This document shows, piece by piece, positions 35,286 to 42,941 of a stretch of DNA of 57,366 bases. The notes under the pieces were generated by a model, which saw only the letters and a program-made list of their open reading frames with translations, was not told where the DNA came from and ran no database searches. How positions within the stretch are numbered: the first letter of the stretch is position 1; every line of letters starts with the position of its first letter. A program made the translations under genes and the position numbers. The DNA is from Dactylosporangium sp. AC04546 (GTDB lineage: Bacteria; Actinomycetota; Actinomycetes; Mycobacteriales; Micromonosporaceae): assembly GCF_022095675.1 (NCBI RefSeq), contig NZ_JAHYSG010000080.1, forward strand, positions 1 through 57,366, given 5' to 3'.

Positions 35286-36522
35286 TGCGGTACTCCAGGG
35301 TCAGGAACGGCAGCCCGAAGAGCGCGAAGGCGTGGTCGGCGCGCAGCTGACCGTCCCGGACGTAGACGTCGAGCTCCTCCGTGAACCCGTGCACCGCCAG
35401 GGTCGTGAGGTCGCGGCCGTCGGGGTCGACGTAGCTGAGGTAGTGCCCGGTCTGCCCATCGCCGCCCTTGCTGGTGAGCTTCAGCCCGCCGCCGTCGCGC
35501 TGCTTCGGCGCGAGCGTGGCGGTGAAGTTGGCCTGCGGCAGCGGGAACCCGACGCTCACGTAGCCGCGGTCGTCGTGCCGGTAGGTGGTGTAGATCCCGA
35601 CGTACATCGCCTCGTCCGTCTCGGCGTAGCTGCGGATCCAGCCGCGCGTCGACACGATGTCGCTGCCCGGATCGCTGATCGTGTCGATCCGGCTGCGGAT
35701 GCCGCGCTGGGCCTCGCGCTGGTTCATCGGGACGTTGGCCTGCCCGAGCGGCCGGGCGACCAGGGTGCGGTACAGCAGGTACCCCGGCCGCACCCAGGTC
35801 CGCCAGCGCGGCACGATGTCGAGCGAGAACCGGGTGGTGTGCTCGTAGAACTCCCGCACGCCGGGGTGCACGAGGGCCGGGTCGAAGCCGGGCCCTTCCA
35901 GCGCGTCCAGGCTCGCGACGATGCCGACGTCGGGGGCGGCCTCCCGGTAGACGCCGCCGGTGGCCTCGGCGAGCTCCTTGACGTAGCCGGTGCCGACGTA
36001 CCGTGTGCGGGCCTCCAGGGGTACCACGAACGGCAGCTGCTCGGCCGGCACCTTCTCGGCCAGCAGTGACACCTGCGGGTCGCGGAACACCAGCTGCGAC
36101 ACGGTCCGGAACGCGACCACACTCGCCGCGGCGGCCTGCGCGGGCGTCTGCCGGCGCATGGCGGCGCCGACGGCGAGCCCGACGACGGGCCCGAGTGCCA
36201 CCTTCTGCGGCCGCACCCCCATGGCTCCGGCGACGGCACCGCTCGCGACGGCGACCGCGAGCGGGCTGGCCCCGGCCTTGCCGGCCACCCAGCCGGCGGG
36301 CGCGGCGAGCGCCCCGCTGGCCGCGATGCGCGCCCACACGGCGGGGATCTCGTTCGGCCGCTGGAGCGCGCGGGCGGTGCCGTCGACGGCGGCGAGGGCC
36401 CCGGCCCCGAGGAGCGCGCCCTTGAGTGCGCCGCGCGGCCCGCGGTGCGCGGTGAGCGCCGCACCGGCGACGGCCCCCATGACGGCGGCGAACCCGATCC
36501 CCTGTGCCCGCTTGGCGTCCAT
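35260..36522 (-). CDS. Conserved-looking hypothetical membrane-associated protein
   Basis: 420 aa; I do not recognise the family. The first ~150 residues are Ala/Gly-rich with several possible membrane segments (for example [20 protein letters not shown] and [17 protein letters not shown]). The C-terminal ~250 residues are soluble with many aromatic residues, including [23 protein letters not shown] (two pieces) and [23 protein letters not shown], which look like a beta-rich enzyme or binding domain. ATG 36522 is the first start at the homologous-looking N-terminus. No clear operon partner. Confidence 0.65.
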   Translation of the reverse strand: MDAKRAQGIGFAAVMGAVAGAALTAHRGPRGALKGALLGAGALAAVDGTARALQRPNEIPAVWARIAASGALAAPAGWVAGKAGASPLAVAVASGAVAGAMGVRPQKVALGPVVGLAVGAAMRRQTPAQAAAASVVAFRTVSQLVFRDPQVSLLAEKVPAEQLPFVVPLEARTRYVGTGYVKELAEATGGVYREAAPDVGIVASLDALEGPGFDPALVHPGVREFYEHTTRFSLDIVPRWRTWVRPGYLLYRTLVARPLGQANVPMNQREAQRGIRSRIDTISDPGSDIVSTRGWIRSYAETDEAMYVGIYTTYRHDDRGYVSVGFPLPQANFTATLAPKQRDGGGLKLTSKGGDGQTGHYLSYVDPDGRDLTTLAVHGFTEELDVYVRDGQLRADHAFALFGLPFLTLEYRIKRVGDAP

Positions 36523-36558
36523 GACCTTGATTTCTACACCGTGCGGCGGCGAAGCTCG

Positions 36559-36593
36559 GCCCGGGTAGGCCGATGGTTGCGGCCTACCCGGGC
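36559..36593. terminator. 13-bp hairpin terminator
   Basis: GCCCGGGTAGGCC (36559-36571) pairs perfectly with GGCCTACCCGGGC (36581-36593) across a 9-nt loop, downstream of the leftward zinc-ribbon gene pair ending at 36653. Confidence 0.8.
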
Positions 36594-36652
36594 GGCCCGG
36601 GGTGGTGGCGGTCGGCGCGCCAGCGAGCCCCGGGCGGAGCAACGCCTGTGCG

Positions 36653-36967
36653 CTACCCGACCGGCGCGGGCAGGATGGCCAGGAGCTGGGTCGGCGGTTC
36701 GAGGGCGTCGACGAGCGTGTCGCCCTCCAGCCAGAGACCGCCCGCCCGGCAGACCAGGGCGGCGGCGGCTTCGGTGGGGCACGGGAGCGGGGCGCCGCAG
36801 GCCGCGCAGCGGCTCGGGTCGTCCGCGTCGCGCTCGAGGTGACGGGTCTGCAGCTCGGCCGCCGTCTTCACCAGAACGCTGTCGGGATCCAGGTGCAACA
36901 TGCCGATGATCGTGCCGGGGCGGCGCGCCGGGACGTCGGCAGGAAACGGGTGAAACCGCAGGATCAC
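36653..36967 (-). CDS. Small zinc-ribbon-type hypothetical protein
   Basis: About 104 aa from GTG 36967, which sits one base after the stop of the preceding 50-aa gene (TAG-G-GTG), strongly suggesting re-initiation. A CxxC pair with a third Cys lies in [16 protein letters not shown], and a fourth Cys soon after (ALVCRAGG), so a small zinc site is likely. The rest includes [21 protein letters not shown]. Function unknown; an earlier ATG exists but would overlap the upstream gene. Confidence 0.55.
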   Translation of the reverse strand: MILRFHPFPADVPARRPGTIIGMLHLDPDSVLVKTAAELQTRHLERDADDPSRCAACGAPLPCPTEAAAALVCRAGGLWLEGDTLVDALEPPTQLLAILPAPVG

Positions 36968-36968
36968 C

Positions 36969-37121
36969 CTATCTACTGGGTTGTCCCGATCCGGGGCACT
37001 GCGCGGCACCCTGGGCCGCGCCGTCGGGCTGGTGGGGCGGGGTCGGCGAGCCCGCGTTGACGTAGACCCGGGCGCCGCAGACGGGACAGCGGCTCATGGC
37101 CTCACCGGCAGTGGTCGACAT
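36969..37121 (-). CDS. 50-aa zinc-ribbon microprotein
   Basis: Not evident from length alone, but well supported. ATG 37121 follows GGAGGT at 7 nt, and the product reads MSTTAGEAMSRCPVCGARVY ... QCPGSGQPSR. CPVCG plus a later Cys (QCPGSG) suggests a minimal metal-binding knuckle. It ends 1 nt before the GTG of the next small zinc-ribbon gene. Function unknown. Confidence 0.6.
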   Translation of the reverse strand: MSTTAGEAMSRCPVCGARVYVNAGSPTPPHQPDGAAQGAAQCPGSGQPSR

Positions 37122-37143
37122 CGGTGGTACCTCCAGAGCGAAA

Positions 37144-37177
37144 GGCCGGACGAAGGACTCATGCCCTCCGTCCGGCC
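37144..37177. terminator. Hairpin terminator of the LPMO-DUF305 operon
   Basis: GGCCGGACG (37144-37152) pairs with CGTCCGGCC (37169-37177), extended inward by AGG/CCT after one mismatch. On the bottom strand a TTTC follows the stem. It lies 15 nt after the DUF305 stop. Confidence 0.75.
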
Positions 37178-37191
37178 CCCTCGAACATCGC

Positions 37192-37782
37192 TCAGGCGCC
37201 GACGAGCGCCAGCATCTGCTTGATCTGCTGCGTCCGGGACAGCTCGACCCGCTTCGCGTAGTCCTTGACGGCCGCGTTCTGTCCGGCGCCGCCGAGCTGC
37301 TGGGCCATCTCGACCGCGTTGTGCTGGTGGGCGATGAGCAGGTTGAGGAACTTCGTCTCGAAGTCCGCGCCGGTCGCGTCCTGCAGCGCCTTGATCTCCT
37401 CCGGGCCGGTCGCCGGCCTGCCGCCGTGTGACGCGTGGATGCCCGGGTCGGTGGCGCCGGTGACCGGGACGTTCCAGCCGGTCAGCCAGCGCTGCATCAT
37501 CTCGACCTCCTCGGCCTCGACGACGTCGATCGCGCCGGCCAGGTTGACGACGTCCTCGCGGACCGCCTTGGTGCGGCCCAGCCTGATCATCTCCAGGCCC
37601 TGCTTCTGGTGGCTGATCATCATCTGGAGGAACATCACGTCGGCGTCGTTGTGCGGCCCGTCCGCGGTGACCGGGATGCCGGCCGGGGCGACGGCCAGCT
37701 CCGACGTCCCGGTGGGCGACTTGGCGACCTGCCCGCACCCGCTCAGGGCGAGGGCGAGGGCGATGATCAGCAGGCGTCTCAT
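37192..37782 (-). CDS. DUF305-family lipoprotein (probable metal-binding)
   Basis: 196 aa from ATG 37782. The lipoprotein signal ends LIIALALALSGC (Cys16). The DUF305 duplicated helical hairpins are clear: DVMFLQMMISHQKQGLEMIR and KFLNLLIAHQHNAVEMAQQL, each with an xxHQ/H and Met cluster, plus EEVEMMQRWL. The His/Met-rich pattern suits copper or other metal binding; a cyanobacterial family member (CopM) is known to bind copper. The ATG overlaps the stop of the LPMO gene (ATGA), so both are made together. I infer an envelope copper partner for the LPMO. Confidence 0.85.
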   Translation of the reverse strand: MRRLLIIALALALSGCGQVAKSPTGTSELAVAPAGIPVTADGPHNDADVMFLQMMISHQKQGLEMIRLGRTKAVREDVVNLAGAIDVVEAEEVEMMQRWLTGWNVPVTGATDPGIHASHGGRPATGPEEIKALQDATGADFETKFLNLLIAHQHNAVEMAQQLGGAGQNAAVKDYAKRVELSRTQQIKQMLALVGA

Positions 37783-38561
37783 ACCGGCAGCCACAGGGCG
37801 AGGGTGTAGATCGGCTCCCAGGTGTAGATCGCCGTGTGGGCCTGACGGCACTGGTACCTGCGGCCGTCGTAGGTCACGACGTCACCGACCTTGTACGTGG
37901 TGCCGGCCGCCCAGGCGGTGCCGGTCGCCTGGGTCGGCTTCGCCGACGTCGGTGCCGCGGTCGTCGGCGGGGCTTTCGTCGGGGACTTCGTCGCGGTCGG
38001 CGTCGGGGACGCGGTCTTCGTCGGCGTCGGCGTGGGCGTCGAGCCGCCGCCGGAGCCGATCTGCACGTCGACGCAGTTGTAGAACGCGTTCGCCGTGTCC
38101 GCGATGTTCCACACCGCCAGGATCTTCTGCCGCCCGGCGTACCCGGCCAGGCTCACCTGGTGCGAGACGGTGGCGTTCGGCTGCTTCCCGCCGTCGTTGA
38201 ACTGCGCGACGCGGGTGTTGCCGATGAAGTACTCCCACGTGCTCGTCGCGTGCCGCGCGGTGAGCACCCAGTTGAACGTCACCGACGTGCCGACCTGCGT
38301 CGCCGGCCAGTTCCGGCTGTCGTCGTTCAGCACCGCGAACTGCGACAGCCCGGCGTTGCAGCTCTTCAGCCCTTTCGGACCCTCGACGCTCTGCGGCTCG
38401 TATTGAATGGGGCCGCAGCCGGCGACCTTTCCCTGCGCGCACAAGGCCTGCCGGCTCGGCGGCGAGGAAACGTATCCGTGCGCCGAGGCCGGCGCGGCGA
38501 ACACCAGGCTACCGGCCGCCGCACCCAGCGCGACCAGCGGATAGAGCACCGTTTTACGCAT
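37779..38561 (-). CDS. Secreted AA10 lytic polysaccharide monooxygenase with CBM5/12
   Basis: 260 aa. The signal peptide ends FAAPASA; the mature protein starts at His28 (HGYVSSPPSRQALC), the N-terminal half of the copper histidine brace. The second His is 104 in TARHATSTWEYF. The catalytic domain runs to ~170, followed by a Thr/Pro/Ser-rich linker (~173-215) and a CBM5/12 module (AWAAGTTYKVGDVVTYDGRR ... QCRQAHTAIYTWEP). It oxidatively cleaves chitin or cellulose outside the cell using copper. It is the first gene of a two-gene operon with the DUF305 lipoprotein. Confidence 0.93.
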   Translation of the reverse strand: MRKTVLYPLVALGAAAGSLVFAAPASAHGYVSSPPSRQALCAQGKVAGCGPIQYEPQSVEGPKGLKSCNAGLSQFAVLNDDSRNWPATQVGTSVTFNWVLTARHATSTWEYFIGNTRVAQFNDGGKQPNATVSHQVSLAGYAGRQKILAVWNIADTANAFYNCVDVQIGSGGGSTPTPTPTKTASPTPTATKSPTKAPPTTAAPTSAKPTQATGTAWAAGTTYKVGDVVTYDGRRYQCRQAHTAIYTWEPIYTLALWLPV

Positions 38562-38639
38562 TCCCGAAAGCTATCGGAGGGGCGCTTAACGAGCCCTCTG
38601 CCGATTTGCAAGTTCGTCTGAAGCGTATTTACGGTGCTC

Positions 38640-39923
38640 TTAAGCATCCACCGTTTCCAGCGGCACCTGGGGCGAGCGCACGAGCCCCAGCTCGACGGCC
38701 GGGCGGCCCTGCACGGCGTCGAACGCCCAGTCGGCGATCACCCGCGTGCGGTTGCCCGGCAGCTGGAGCAGGTGGTAGCCGCGGGTCACCGCCTTGGCGA
38801 CCGGCCCGGACAGCGGCACGTGCAGCGGGTTGGCCGCCGCTTCCCGGCCGCCGAGGTCGACCACGAAGCCGAGGTCGTGGTGCTTGTACCGGCGGCGCCG
38901 CCCGGCCCCGAACGTCGCCGCCACGTTGCGCGCCACCAGGTCGCCCTGCCGCACCGCGTGCTGGGCGGTCATCGGCGTCAGCTTCCCGGGCCGGGTCAGG
39001 TCGGGCACCGCCGCCGCGTCGCCGGCCGCGAACAGGTCGGGGTGGCCGGGCACGTTGAGGTACTCGTCGACGCACAGGCGCCCGCGCTCGGTGGGCAGCC
39101 CCATCCCGTCGACGAGCGGGTCCGGCCGCACCCCGACGCACCACACGAGCGTGCGGGTCGGGATCGACTGCCCGTCGGTGAGCCGTACACAGTCGTGCCT
39201 CGCCTCGGCCACCGAGCAGCCCATGAGCACCTCGACCCCGCGCTCGCGCAGGACCCGGTCGGCGATACGCGACATGCGGGCCGACAGCTCCGGCAGCACC
39301 CGCGGCGCGGTGTCCAGCAGCAGCCACCGGGCCGGCTCGCCGACCAGCGCCGGCTGGTGCTGCAGCAGCTCGCGGGTGGCCAGCTGGCCGTGGGCGGCGA
39401 CCTCGGTACCCGTGTAACCGGCCCCGACGACCACGAACGTCAGCCGGGCCGCCCGCTCCTGCGGGTCGGTGGTCGCCGCGGCCAGCTCGACCTGCCGCAC
39501 GAGGTGGTCGCGGAGGTACAGCGCCTCCGGCACCCCGCGGAACCCGTGCGCGTGCTCGGCGACCCCGGGGATCGGCAGCAGCTTGTTCACACTCCCGGCC
39601 GTGAGGATCAAGCGGTCGTACCCGAGCTCGTGCTGCTCGCCCTCCGCGTCCCGCCACAGCACGGACCGCCCGTCGGGATCGATCTTCTCGGCCTCACCCA
39701 GCATCAGGCGTACCGAGGGCAGCGTCTTCGGCAGCGACACGGTCACCCGGCGCGGCTCCAGGATGCCGGCCGCGACCTCCGGCAACAGGGGCAGGTAGAG
39801 GAAGTAATCGGACGGGTTGACCAGCACGATCTCGGCGTGCCCGCGGGACATGCGGACCAGCTGCCGGGCCGCGTGATAGCCGGCGAACCCGGCGCCGACG
39901 ATCACGATACGAGGCTTCTGCAT
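38640..39923 (-). CDS. ndh: Type II NADH dehydrogenase-like FAD oxidoreductase
   Basis: 427 aa. FAD-binding RIVIVGAGFAGYHAARQL at the N-terminus, NAD-binding VVVGAGYTGTEVAAHG near the middle, and the FAD motif LFAAGDAAAVPD near residue 315. The YLPLLPEVAAGILEPRRV segment is typical of NDH-2. It would oxidise NADH and reduce membrane quinone without proton pumping. The C-terminus contains an amphipathic stretch (VTRGYHLLQLPGNRTRVIADW) that could bind the membrane. Related carotenoid or ferredoxin reductases are less likely. Confidence 0.85.
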   Translation of the reverse strand: MQKPRIVIVGAGFAGYHAARQLVRMSRGHAEIVLVNPSDYFLYLPLLPEVAAGILEPRRVTVSLPKTLPSVRLMLGEAEKIDPDGRSVLWRDAEGEQHELGYDRLILTAGSVNKLLPIPGVAEHAHGFRGVPEALYLRDHLVRQVELAAATTDPQERAARLTFVVVGAGYTGTEVAAHGQLATRELLQHQPALVGEPARWLLLDTAPRVLPELSARMSRIADRVLRERGVEVLMGCSVAEARHDCVRLTDGQSIPTRTLVWCVGVRPDPLVDGMGLPTERGRLCVDEYLNVPGHPDLFAAGDAAAVPDLTRPGKLTPMTAQHAVRQGDLVARNVAATFGAGRRRRYKHHDLGFVVDLGGREAAANPLHVPLSGPVAKAVTRGYHLLQLPGNRTRVIADWAFDAVQGRPAVELGLVRSPQVPLETVDA

Positions 39924-39980
39924 GCCCCGGCTGGTACCCGGCCTGCCGTCGATCACGCGGCAACCAGGATGATCGACTCC

Positions 39981-41153
39981 ATGGCCCCCTCCAGCCCCCT
40001 CCGCGCGGTCCTGCGCGCCGCCCAGGTCGCGCGGGTCCTCGCCGCCAGCACCGTCGGCCGCATCCCGCTGGGCGCCGCCCCCGTGGCCCTGCTGCTGTAC
40101 GCCCGCGAGACCCTGTCGATCGCCGCCGCCGGCCTGCTCGTCGGCGTCTACACGGCGGGCCTGGCGATCGGCGGCCCCGTCCTGGCCCGGGTGGCCGACC
40201 GCCTCCGCCAGCCCCCGGTCATGCTGGCCGGCGCCGCCGTGTCCACGGCCGGCTTCGTCCTGCTGGCGCAGGGCGTGCCGCTGTGGGCGTCGCTGCTCGC
40301 GGCGCTGCTGGCCGGCCTGGGCGCCCCGCCGTTCGAGGCGGGCCTGCGCGTCCTGTGGCGCGACCTGCTGGACGAGGCGCAGGTCCCGACGGCGTACACC
40401 CTGGACATCGCGGTCCAGGAGCTCATCTTCGTCTTCGGCCCGCTGATCGCGGGCGTCTCGGTGGCGCTGGGCGGCCCCGCGGCGGGCGTGTACATGACCG
40501 CCCTGATGCAACTGCTGGGCACGGTGTGGTTCGTGACGACACCGGTGGTCCGCCGCTGGCGAGGCGTGGCGGCCGAACGCCACTGGGCGGGTGCGCTGCG
40601 CTCACCCCTGCTCGGCCTGCTGCTGGTGGCGGTGGTCCTGGTGGGCGCGGGCGTCGGCAGCCTCCCGGTGGCGGTGATCGACTACACCGAGCAGTCGGGC
40701 GGCCAGGCTCCGGCCAGCCTGCTCACGAGCTGGATCCTGGCGGCGCAGGCGGCGGGCGCGTTCGCGGGCGGCCTGGCCAACACCCGCCTTCGGGTGGACG
40801 GCCGCCGCCTGCCGCTGCTGGCGGCGCTGCTGGGCCTGGGCTACGTCCCGCTCCTGCTGACCCCGGCGCCGGCGGTGTGGATGATCCCGCTGGCGGCGCT
40901 GTGCGGCGTCTGCCTCCCGCCGTTCCTGGCCGCGACGTTCCTGACGGTCGACCGGGTGGCCCCGCAGGGCACGGCGGCGGAGGCGTTCGCCTGGGTGGCG
41001 ACGGCCTTCTCGGTGGGCGCGGCGCTGGGCGCCGCGCTGAACGGCGTGATCGTGGACGCGGCGGGCGCCCGTTGGGCCGGCTTCGCCCTCTCCCCACTGG
41101 TGATCCTGCTCGCCGTCCCCTGGGTCCGCCCGGTGGCCCGCGCAACAACCTGA
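39981..41153 (+). CDS. MFS transporter
   Basis: 390 aa with 12 predicted hydrophobic segments. After helix 2 there is GGPVLARVADRLRQPPVML, the MFS motif A region (GxLaDrxGrr-like), and helix 5 carries LIFVFGPLIAGVSVALGG. Probably an exporter of drugs or small metabolites. An ATG 12 bases upstream is in frame, but AGGAT lies at proper distance from 39981. Convergent to nothing; the divergent NDH-2 gene starts 57 bp away. Confidence 0.85.
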   Translation: MAPSSPLRAVLRAAQVARVLAASTVGRIPLGAAPVALLLYARETLSIAAAGLLVGVYTAGLAIGGPVLARVADRLRQPPVMLAGAAVSTAGFVLLAQGVPLWASLLAALLAGLGAPPFEAGLRVLWRDLLDEAQVPTAYTLDIAVQELIFVFGPLIAGVSVALGGPAAGVYMTALMQLLGTVWFVTTPVVRRWRGVAAERHWAGALRSPLLGLLLVAVVLVGAGVGSLPVAVIDYTEQSGGQAPASLLTSWILAAQAAGAFAGGLANTRLRVDGRRLPLLAALLGLGYVPLLLTPAPAVWMIPLAALCGVCLPPFLAATFLTVDRVAPQGTAAEAFAWVATAFSVGAALGAALNGVIVDAAGARWAGFALSPLVILLAVPWVRPVARATT

Positions 41154-41160
41154 GCCCCGA

Positions 41161-41216
41161 CCGACACGGCCGTGTCGGTGGCGTGTCGGTGGCCTGTCGG
41201 CGGGCCGCCGCAGGCT
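41161..41216 (+). promoter_or_regulatory. Three 7-bp repeats at 11-bp spacing before the DrrAB exporter genes
   Basis: TGTCGGT, TGTCGGT and TGTCGGC start at 41173, 41184 and 41195, exactly 11 bp apart. That is the arrangement bound by SARP regulators. A weak -10-like CAGGCT follows at 41211-41216, about 9 bp after the last repeat and 7 bp before the ATG at 41224, which has no ribosome site. The first repeat is also the right half of an 18-bp perfect palindrome, CCGACACGGCCGTGTCGG (41161-41178). Confidence 0.6.
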
Positions 41217-41223
41217 CGGCAGC

Positions 41224-42183
41224 ATGACCACAGACCTGATGGTGGAGGCCGAAGGCCTCGTCAAGCGCTTCGGGGAGACGAGGGCCCTGCAGGGCGTCGA
41301 CCTCGCCATCCCCCGCGGCACCGTCCACGGCGTGCTCGGGCCCAACGGGGCCGGGAAGACCACGGCGGTCCGCATCCTCTCCACGCTGCTGCGGCCCGAC
41401 GGCGGGGCGGCGCGCATCGCCGGGCACGACGTCGTCCGGGACGCCCAGCGGGTCCGGGCCGCGATCGGGCTCACCGGGCAGTACGCGTCCGTGGACGAGG
41501 ATCTCACCGGGCGGCAGAACCTGGTGCTCTTCGGCGTGCTGCTCGACCTGTCGCGCCGGGCCGCCCGGGAACGGGCCGCCGAACTGCTGGAGTGGTTCGA
41601 CCTGACCGCCGCCGCGGACCGGCCGGCGAAAACGTACTCCGGTGGCATGCGTCGCCGGCTCGACCTGGCGGCCAGCCTCGTCGGGCGGCCCGACGTGATC
41701 TTCCTCGACGAGCCGACGACCGGGCTCGACCCGGCCAAGCGCGAGGACATGTGGGACGTCGTGCGCACGCTCGTGCGGGACGGGTCGACCGTGCTGCTGA
41801 CCACGCAGTACCTCGAAGAAGCCGAGGCCCTCGCCGACGCCATCACCGTCATCGACCACGGCCGGGTCATCGCCCACGACACCCCCGAGCAGCTCAAGCG
41901 GCGGGTCGGCGGCCAGACCCTGGAGGTGCGCCCGGCCGACCCGGCGTATCTGCCGCAGACCGCGGCGATCCTGTCCGCGGTGTCGGCCGGCGCGCCCGCC
42001 GAGGAGATCCGCAAGGGCGTCGTCGCCGTGCCGGTCCGCGACGGCAGCGCCCTCGACGAGGCGGTCGGCAAGCTCGGCGCCGCCGGTGTCGAGGTCGTCG
42101 AGCTGTCCCTGCACCTGCCCAGCCTGGACGAGGTCTTCCTGACCCTGACCGGCCACCACGCGAACGAGGAGGTGTCCGCGTGA
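41224..42183 (+). CDS. ABC exporter ATP-binding protein (DrrA-type)
   Basis: 319 aa. Walker A GPNGAGKTTAVRILST, signature YSGGMRRRLDLAASL, Walker B VIFLDEPTTGLDPAKRED, H-loop LLTTQYLEEAEALAD. The ~100-residue C-terminal extension (LKRRVGGQTLEVRPAD ... HLPSLDEVFLTLTGHHA) is typical of daunorubicin-resistance-type ATPases. Partner of the permease whose GTG overlaps its stop. Substrate unknown. The mRNA is likely leaderless because no ribosome site precedes the ATG. Confidence 0.93.
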   Translation: MTTDLMVEAEGLVKRFGETRALQGVDLAIPRGTVHGVLGPNGAGKTTAVRILSTLLRPDGGAARIAGHDVVRDAQRVRAAIGLTGQYASVDEDLTGRQNLVLFGVLLDLSRRAARERAAELLEWFDLTAAADRPAKTYSGGMRRRLDLAASLVGRPDVIFLDEPTTGLDPAKREDMWDVVRTLVRDGSTVLLTTQYLEEAEALADAITVIDHGRVIAHDTPEQLKRRVGGQTLEVRPADPAYLPQTAAILSAVSAGAPAEEIRKGVVAVPVRDGSALDEAVGKLGAAGVEVVELSLHLPSLDEVFLTLTGHHANEEVSA

Positions 42184-42941
42184 GCGTCCGTCTCGTCCGG
42201 CACTCGCTGGAGCTCACCCGCCGCAGCCTCATCAAGACCTGGCGCACGCCCGAGGCACTGATCGACGTCACGCTGCAGCCCGGCCTGTTCATGGTCATTT
42301 TCGTCTACGTGTTCGGCGGGGCGGTGGCCGGCTCCACCCACGAGTACCTCCAGTTCCTCATGCCCGGCATCATCGTGCAGACGATCGCCATGGGCGCCAT
42401 CTCGATCGGCGTGAACCTCAACAGCGACCTGGAGAAGGGCATCTTCGACCGCTTCCGGTCGCTGCCGATCGCCCGCTCGGCGCCGCTCATCGGGGCGGTG
42501 CTGGGCGACGTCGTGCGGTACGTCGTCGTCCTCGCCTCGACGTTCGCCTTCGCCTACCTGATGGGCTTCCGCATCGGTACCGACCCGCTGCGCACGCTCG
42601 CCGGCTGCCTGCTCGGCGTGCTGTTCGGGCTGTGCGTCAGCTGGGCGCTGGTGTTCATCGGCATGATCGTGCGGACGTCCGGCGCGGTGCAGGGCATCGG
42701 CTTCCTCGTGATGCTCCCGCTGTCGTTCGCGTCGAGCGTGTTCGTCGACCCGCGGACGCTGCCGTCGTGGCTGCGCGGCTTCGTGGACGTGAACCCGCTC
42801 ACCCATCTGGCCGGGGCGATGCGCGGGCTGTTCCTCGGTACCCCGCTCGGCTCGCACGTGTGGTGGACGGTGGGCTGGTGCGCGGCGCTCGTCGCGGTCT
42901 TCATGCCGCTGGCGCTGGCCGCCTACCGCCGCAAGGTCTGA
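42180..42941 (+). CDS. ABC-2 exporter permease (DrrB-type)
   Basis: 253 aa from GTG 42180, overlapping the ATPase stop (GTGA). Six membrane segments; N-terminal HSLELTRRSLIKTWRTPEALIDVTLQP (two pieces: HSLELTRRSLIKTWRTP and EALIDVTLQP) and C-terminal NPLTHLAGAMRGLFLG are DrrB-family features. It forms the export channel for an unknown, probably hydrophobic, metabolite or drug. Its last 19 bp overlap the convergent SARP gene. Confidence 0.92.
   Translation: MSVRLVRHSLELTRRSLIKTWRTPEALIDVTLQPGLFMVIFVYVFGGAVAGSTHEYLQFLMPGIIVQTIAMGAISIGVNLNSDLEKGIFDRFRSLPIARSAPLIGAVLGDVVRYVVVLASTFAFAYLMGFRIGTDPLRTLAGCLLGVLFGLCVSWALVFIGMIVRTSGAVQGIGFLVMLPLSFASSVFVDPRTLPSWLRGFVDVNPLTHLAGAMRGLFLGTPLGSHVWWTVGWCAALVAVFMPLALAAYRRKV

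Noticed and set aside
41161..41178. The 18-bp palindrome CCGACACGGCCGTGTCGG as a terminator of the MFS gene
   Set aside because: It has no loop, and its right half belongs to the 11-bp-spaced repeat array directly before the next start codon, so a regulatory role is more likely; a terminator role is not excluded.
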